Source: Bacteroidia bacterium (lineage in GTDB: Bacteria > Bacteroidota > Bacteroidia > Chitinophagales > Chitinophagaceae). Taken from it: a stretch of DNA of 64,000 nt. Numbering within the stretch: the first letter of the stretch is position 1; every line of letters starts with the position of its first letter. Shown in pieces: positions 61,101 through 64,000 of the stretch. The notes beneath the pieces are model-generated. The model searched no databases and was not told where the DNA came from. It was given only the letters and a program-made list of their open reading frames with translations. The stretch spans positions 1 through 64,000 of the forward strand of contig JAUHYD010000010.1 in assembly GCA_030426665.1 (NCBI GenBank), in the 5' to 3' direction. The translations under genes were made by a program, and so were the position numbers.

Positions 61101-64000
61101 GACAATAGAATTCAGCAATACCTGCAGCCAAACCTGTGGCCACTCCAGCAGAATTGATTGTTGCAATACTTACAGTCCCTCCGGGCGTCCATGTCACACC
61201 GCTTGATAGTGTTGTATAAGTAGCCACGGTTCCGTCACACATTTCTGAGGGACCTGAAATCGGTGCGGGCAAAGCATGTACTGTCGCCTCTTTAGTCGTA
61301 TAGCATCCATTCGACAAAGTATAAGTAACTGTAACGGTACCCTCAGACACGCCTTCAATAGCGCCGGCTGAAGTACCTGTAACTATCCCGATAGCTGGAT
61401 TGCTGCCTGTCCAGACACCTCCGGGAATAATGTTGGTCATCGTCACAGTCTGACCCTCGCATACGTGTGTCTCCAACCCCATAGTTCCGGGTGATTGATT
61501 TACCGTTACTTCAATTGTTGTGGTGCATCCGGTAGGTGCAGTGTAAGTAATAGTAGACGTGCCTGCCAGCACACCTGTCAGCATCCCTGTAGGCTCATCA
61601 ATGGCACATATGCCCACGTTACTGCTGCTCCAGGTACCACCAATAGCTGCATTAGTAAGGACAGTTGTTTCGTTCTGACAAACTGTCGTCATACCACCGA
61701 TGGCGGGAGGCAATTCATTCACAGTAACTTCAATTGTAGAAACACACCCGGTTGGTAATACATAACTAACGATAGCAGTTCCCGCAGTAACCCCGGTAAC
61801 AAGCCCGAGAGGGGTCACCAAAGCAACATCTGACGTCAACTCACACACGCCTCCTGAAGAAGCAAAACTGAGCTGAGTAGTACTACCCGGGCAAGCAAAT
61901 GGAGAACCCGTAATAGAACCCGGCAGTGGATTTACAGTAACCATAACAGACCTAGAGCAGCCATCGGACGAAGTATAGGAAACAAATGAATTACCTACAG
62001 CAACTCCTGAAACCAAACCTCCCGCACCTACAGGGGCTATGGCTGTATTACTACTGCTCCACGTACCATCAGGCGTAGCACAACTAAGTAATGTCGATTC
62101 ACCTACACACACTCCCGGTGAACCGGCAATTACAGCGGGCCGCGGATTTACTGTAACGGTTTTGGACACCGAACAACTTGTAAGCACATCGCCACAAGTA
62201 AATATGACTACCCCCGAACCTACTCCTGCAGCAACACCGCTTGCATTTACAATTGCCACTGTAACATTACTACTTGACCAGTTTACCCCTCCAGTAGTGG
62301 TGGTATAAACAACTGATGTTCCGTCACAAAATTCGTCCACTCCGACAATCGGTTCCGGCAAAGGATTTACCGTTACCAACGCTGTAGTTACGCATCCCGT
62401 TGCTATTGTATAGCTGATAATAACCGCGCCATCTGCAACACCATCAACAACACCCGAACTACTTACTGTGGCTATTGCATCGTTACTGCTGCTCCATGTA
62501 CCAAAGGCATCGGCATTTGACAAGGTAGTTGAGTTGCCCTCGCATAAACTATATGCTCCACCAATGGTCGCCGGCAATGGGTTAACCGTTATGTCCATTA
62601 CAGACCTGCATGTAGTAGGTAGCGTATACGTAATAGTAGCTGTCCCAGCGGCAAGTCCTGTCAGCAGTCCGGCACCATCAATAGTGCCAACTGCGGTATT
62701 ACTGCTGCTCCATGTACCACCTGCGTCGGCATTTGTAAGTGTAATCGATGCATTCTGACAAACGGTTGTTGCTCCTGCAACAGGTGCGGGCAATTCGTTT
62801 ACGGTCACTTCAAGAGTAGTAGTACAACCCGACGGAACTGTATAACTGATGATAGCTGTACCAATGGCTTCACCGGTTACAAGACCTGCAGTATTTACGG
62901 TTGCGATGACTCCATTGCTACTGCTCCATGTTCCGCCACTTACCACATGATTGAGTTGTGTCGTCAACCCCAAACACAACGACGCATTCCCTGTAATAGC
63001 AACAGGTGTGGGGTAAACAGTCACCTCTGTCTGCACCGTGCAACCCGAAGGCGTGGTATAAGTAACGTTAGCAGTCCCCGGCCCTTCGCCCGTCACAACA
63101 CCCGAAGAGTTTACAGTAGCTATAGCTGTTGCGCTACTACTCCATGTGCCGCCGGGGACCGGATGTCCCAGATTTGTAGTCGCATCAACACAAACTCCCG
63201 GTGTCCCTGTTATAGCTGCAGGTATCGGCAACACTGTAGCCTCAGTAGTTACAATACATCCCGGGGATGCGGTATAAGTAATTGTTGCAGTCCCTGACGA
63301 CACGCCTGTTACCGCTCCGCTAGATATGTTTACTGTCGCCTTAGCTGTATTGCTACTTGACCATGTGCCGCCTGCTTCGGCATTGCTGAGTATGCTGGTA
63401 GCTCCGGTACATATTGTCGTATTGCCGGTGATGGCAGGTAATGTGTTTACTGATACTGTTGTTGTAGCTGTTCCTGTAAATCCATTACCATCAGTAATGG
63501 TAAGGGTATAGGTAGTAGTACTCACAGGGCTTGCTGTTACAGTACTCCCTACCGTTGCGGACAACCCGGCTGATGGAGCCCAAGTGTAAGCAAGAGCCGG
63601 ATCTCCCGTACCGCCCGATGCTAACAACGGAACTGACCCACCAGCACATATCGCAGTACTTGCAGAACTACTCACCGACGGAGCAGCAGTTGACAGACCT
63701 GTAAAGTCGCAACTGACGTCATTCAATGATGATGAAGATAACGTATGGGTGCCTGTAGTTGCAGCCCCGAACTTAACCCACGGCACGCTACCTGAATATT
63801 TTCCGGCAGAGAGGTTGCTCTCTGAACCGGACACATCTCCGGTTACATAAGTAGCTGAGGTAACCGTATATTCCGGCGATGCAATACCGGAAGTTTCGAT
63901 TGACCAATACCTGTTGAGGTAGTCGGTTGTGTTGGCATTGTTGGGGTGCTTTACTGCTTTTAAATTTGTAGCTGCATATGCACCAACCGTATACGAACCA
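58180..64000 (-). CDS. Giant secreted BIG2-repeat protein with T9SS sorting domain (5' end beyond window)
   Basis: The reading frame stays open from the stop at 58180 past the track's GTG start (63834) to the window edge, so at least about 1939 residues are visible and the real N-terminus is outside. The N-terminal visible part ends in a PKD/SprB-like unit ('YTWAPSAGLSATVGSTVTAS'). Eighteen BIG2-like repeats of about 72 residues follow ('GGTWSSS', 'ATITYT', 'VTVNPLP'). Four longer Ig-like units come next ('YEWLVNNVSAGTG', 'YTWLKNG', 'YLWKRNGVQIPG'). A T9SS type A sorting domain ends it ('ISLNPNPNNG', 'DGMYILTV'). One repeat (about residue 560 from the GTG) has lost 'GTWSSS' and reads 'GGVCELTSD'. 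It is probably a surface adhesin. Confidence 0.92.
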   Translation of the reverse strand, partial: GSYTVGAYAATNLKAVKHPNNANTTDYLNRYWSIETSGIASPEYTVTSATYVTGDVSGSESNLSAGKYSGSVPWVKFGAATTGTHTLSSSSLNDVSCDFTGLSTAAPSVSSSASTAICAGGSVPLLASGGTGDPALAYTWAPSAGLSATVGSTVTASPVSTTTYTLTITDGNGFTGTATTTVSVNTLPAITGNTTICTGATSILSNAEAGGTWSSSNTAKATVNISSGAVTGVSSGTATITYTASPGCIVTTEATVLPIPAAITGTPGVCVDATTNLGHPVPGGTWSSSATAIATVNSSGVVTGEGPGTANVTYTTPSGCTVQTEVTVYPTPVAITGNASLCLGLTTQLNHVVSGGTWSSSNGVIATVNTAGLVTGEAIGTAIISYTVPSGCTTTLEVTVNELPAPVAGATTVCQNASITLTNADAGGTWSSSNTAVGTIDGAGLLTGLAAGTATITYTLPTTCRSVMDITVNPLPATIGGAYSLCEGNSTTLSNADAFGTWSSSNDAIATVSSSGVVDGVADGAVIISYTIATGCVTTALVTVNPLPEPIVGVDEFCDGTSVVYTTTTGGVNWSSSNVTVAIVNASGVAAGVGSGVVIFTCGDVLTSCSVSKTVTVNPRPAVIAGSPGVCVGESTLLSCATPDGTWSSSNTAIAPVGAGGLVSGVAVGNSFVSYTSSDGCSRSVMVTVNPLPGSITGSPFACPGSTTQLSFASSGGVCELTSDVALVTPLGLVTGVTAGTAIVSYVLPTGCVSTIEVTVNELPPAIGGMTTVCQNETTVLTNAAIGGTWSSSNVGICAIDEPTGMLTGVLAGTSTITYTAPTGCTTTIEVTVNQSPGTMGLETHVCEGQTVTMTNIIPGGVWTGSNPAIGIVTGTSAGAIEGVSEGTVTVTYTLSNGCYTTKEATVHALPAPISGPSEMCDGTVATYTTLSSGVTWTPGGTVSIATINSAGVATGLAAGIAEFYCQFVTTGCYRSVTVTINPIPSAITGMPVVCEGSTTALSSATPAGSWSSSDLGVATVDATGMVTGASAGTLAISYTSVHGCITMSAVTVNPLPDDIAGEAAVCIGETTDLDNISPGGMWTSSDPSIATIDASGTVTALMEGTTTITYQLSTGCYGTRVITVNPLPVAIAGVQEMCLGSQITLSNASAGGTWSSDDIAIANPNMFSGEVTGTGVGSTTIVYTLPTGCTATIDVTTKPLPASISGTAVACVGQTSMLSSADVGGTWSSGSISLADVDGTSGEVTAIAAGEAIITYMLSTGCVNTVTFTVNPLPESISGNLEVCQGLVTELGNALSGGTWESSDASLVAVTPITGLVAGIAAGTVEVTYTLPTGCKRMGIVTVNPVVPPIAGAGAVCEGLTISLANPDGGGTWSTGDASVAVVDLHSGMVTGVADGTVEITYTMPTTCLSKATVTVNPLPGAIGGALQVCSGLTTMLSSASAGGTWSGGASGIAAIDASGVVTGSVPGTASIVYTLPTSCIRSVDVTVNPLPAVHAVAGGGSYCIGGAGVTIGLDNTASGSTYQLYRGSTPLGTLSGTGTADDFGMLTIAGTYTVQATDDVTGCVADMAGSAVVTITSLITPSVTMVSDLGDTVCGGTVTTYTATPVNGGLTPSYEWLVNNVSAGTGSVFSYTPTHGDSVKVILTSSEACPSPAVVSVRKRMIVVDNHMPTINITKTSSDTVCYFAPATFRAATTWGGNAPEYTWLKNGISSGSGITYSVVPDDGDVISCVLTSNYRCRMMDEVTSSGITLHPDSVYIPEVTITAAPGTIVAPGAITTLTANVTGAGSDPVYLWKRNGVQIPGVAGPVLTRNFAHNDVIICQVYGTGVCGLPSFNTVTIKVDEHAGMATIEGVQNNISLNPNPNNGTFVIEGTTVNNEGVLLQVANMLGQVVYAEKVATHNSKLNKRVELGTALSDGMYILTVISGVERSMLRFSIQR

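Noticed and set aside
1-64000. CRISPR arrays, tRNA genes, prophage or known defence systems
   Set aside because: No regularly spaced short repeats, cloverleaf patterns, cas genes, phage structural genes or known defence genes were seen. Absence was judged by eye only.

Overview
The window looks like chromosome from a member of the Bacteroidota, probably close to the Chitinophagaceae/Chitinophagales. The grounds are many secreted proteins with a type IX secretion (T9SS) type A sorting domain ('NP' turn then 'G.Y.L.V'), lipoproteins with Bacteroidota-style lipoboxes, -7 promoter boxes of the form TAnnTTTG, no obvious Shine-Dalgarno sequences, and gene families typical of the phylum (DUF3822-rsmD-coaD, fused SpmAB, DUF922). 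No taxonomic search was possible, so this is inference.

Layout. Bases 1-28 are the 5' end of a 16S rRNA gene on the minus strand, driven by two tandem Bacteroidota-type rrn promoters. From 0.7 to 27.6 kb the window is ordinary chromosome: a giant BIG2/Ig-repeat T9SS protein (1.8-6.3 kb), a bestrophin, a 3-hydroxyacyl-CoA dehydrogenase, small exported proteins, the DUF3822-rsmD-coaD operon, a kelch T9SS protein, an esterase, an MlaF-like ATPase followed by two membrane proteins, a diheme peroxidase with a T9SS partner, ahcY, a fibronectin-like secreted protein and a SWIM/SNF2 helicase. From 28.0 to 32.0 kb lies the most unusual metabolic gene, a Pls/PosA-type membrane NRPS (adenylation, carrier, six membrane segments, three tandem hexapeptide-like domains), the architecture of poly-epsilon-lysine-type synthetases, followed by an aminotransferase. 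From 33 to 50 kb come DUF805 twins, an acyltransferase, phosphatidylserine decarboxylase, a tiny Cys/Lys-rich exported peptide, SpmAB, purH, a transglutaminase-like protein, an M20 amidohydrolase, two tandem T9SS paralogues with almost identical 3' ends, and an MsbA-like exporter.

Accessory region (50.4-58.2 kb). An intact IS1595-type element (50448-54229) has 23-bp inverted ends and a perfect 8-bp target duplication (TAATTTAT). It carries passenger genes beside the transposase: an acidic 138-aa protein, a 117-aa protein, a 60-aa protein, a lipoprotein and a 49-aa basic peptide, several with their own terminators. It is followed by a repeat-punctuated string of single genes (DUF922 protease-like, MORN-type lipoprotein, small outer-membrane-like protein, BamE-like lipoprotein), all with export signals, separated by three to four copies of one 50-195 bp repeat. 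The window ends inside a second giant BIG2-repeat T9SS protein (58180 to beyond 64000, minus strand).

I see no CRISPR array, tRNA, integrase, phage genes or recognised defence system. The best candidates for something new are the Pls-like synthetase, the passenger-bearing IS1595 element and the repeat-bounded array of exported-protein genes.
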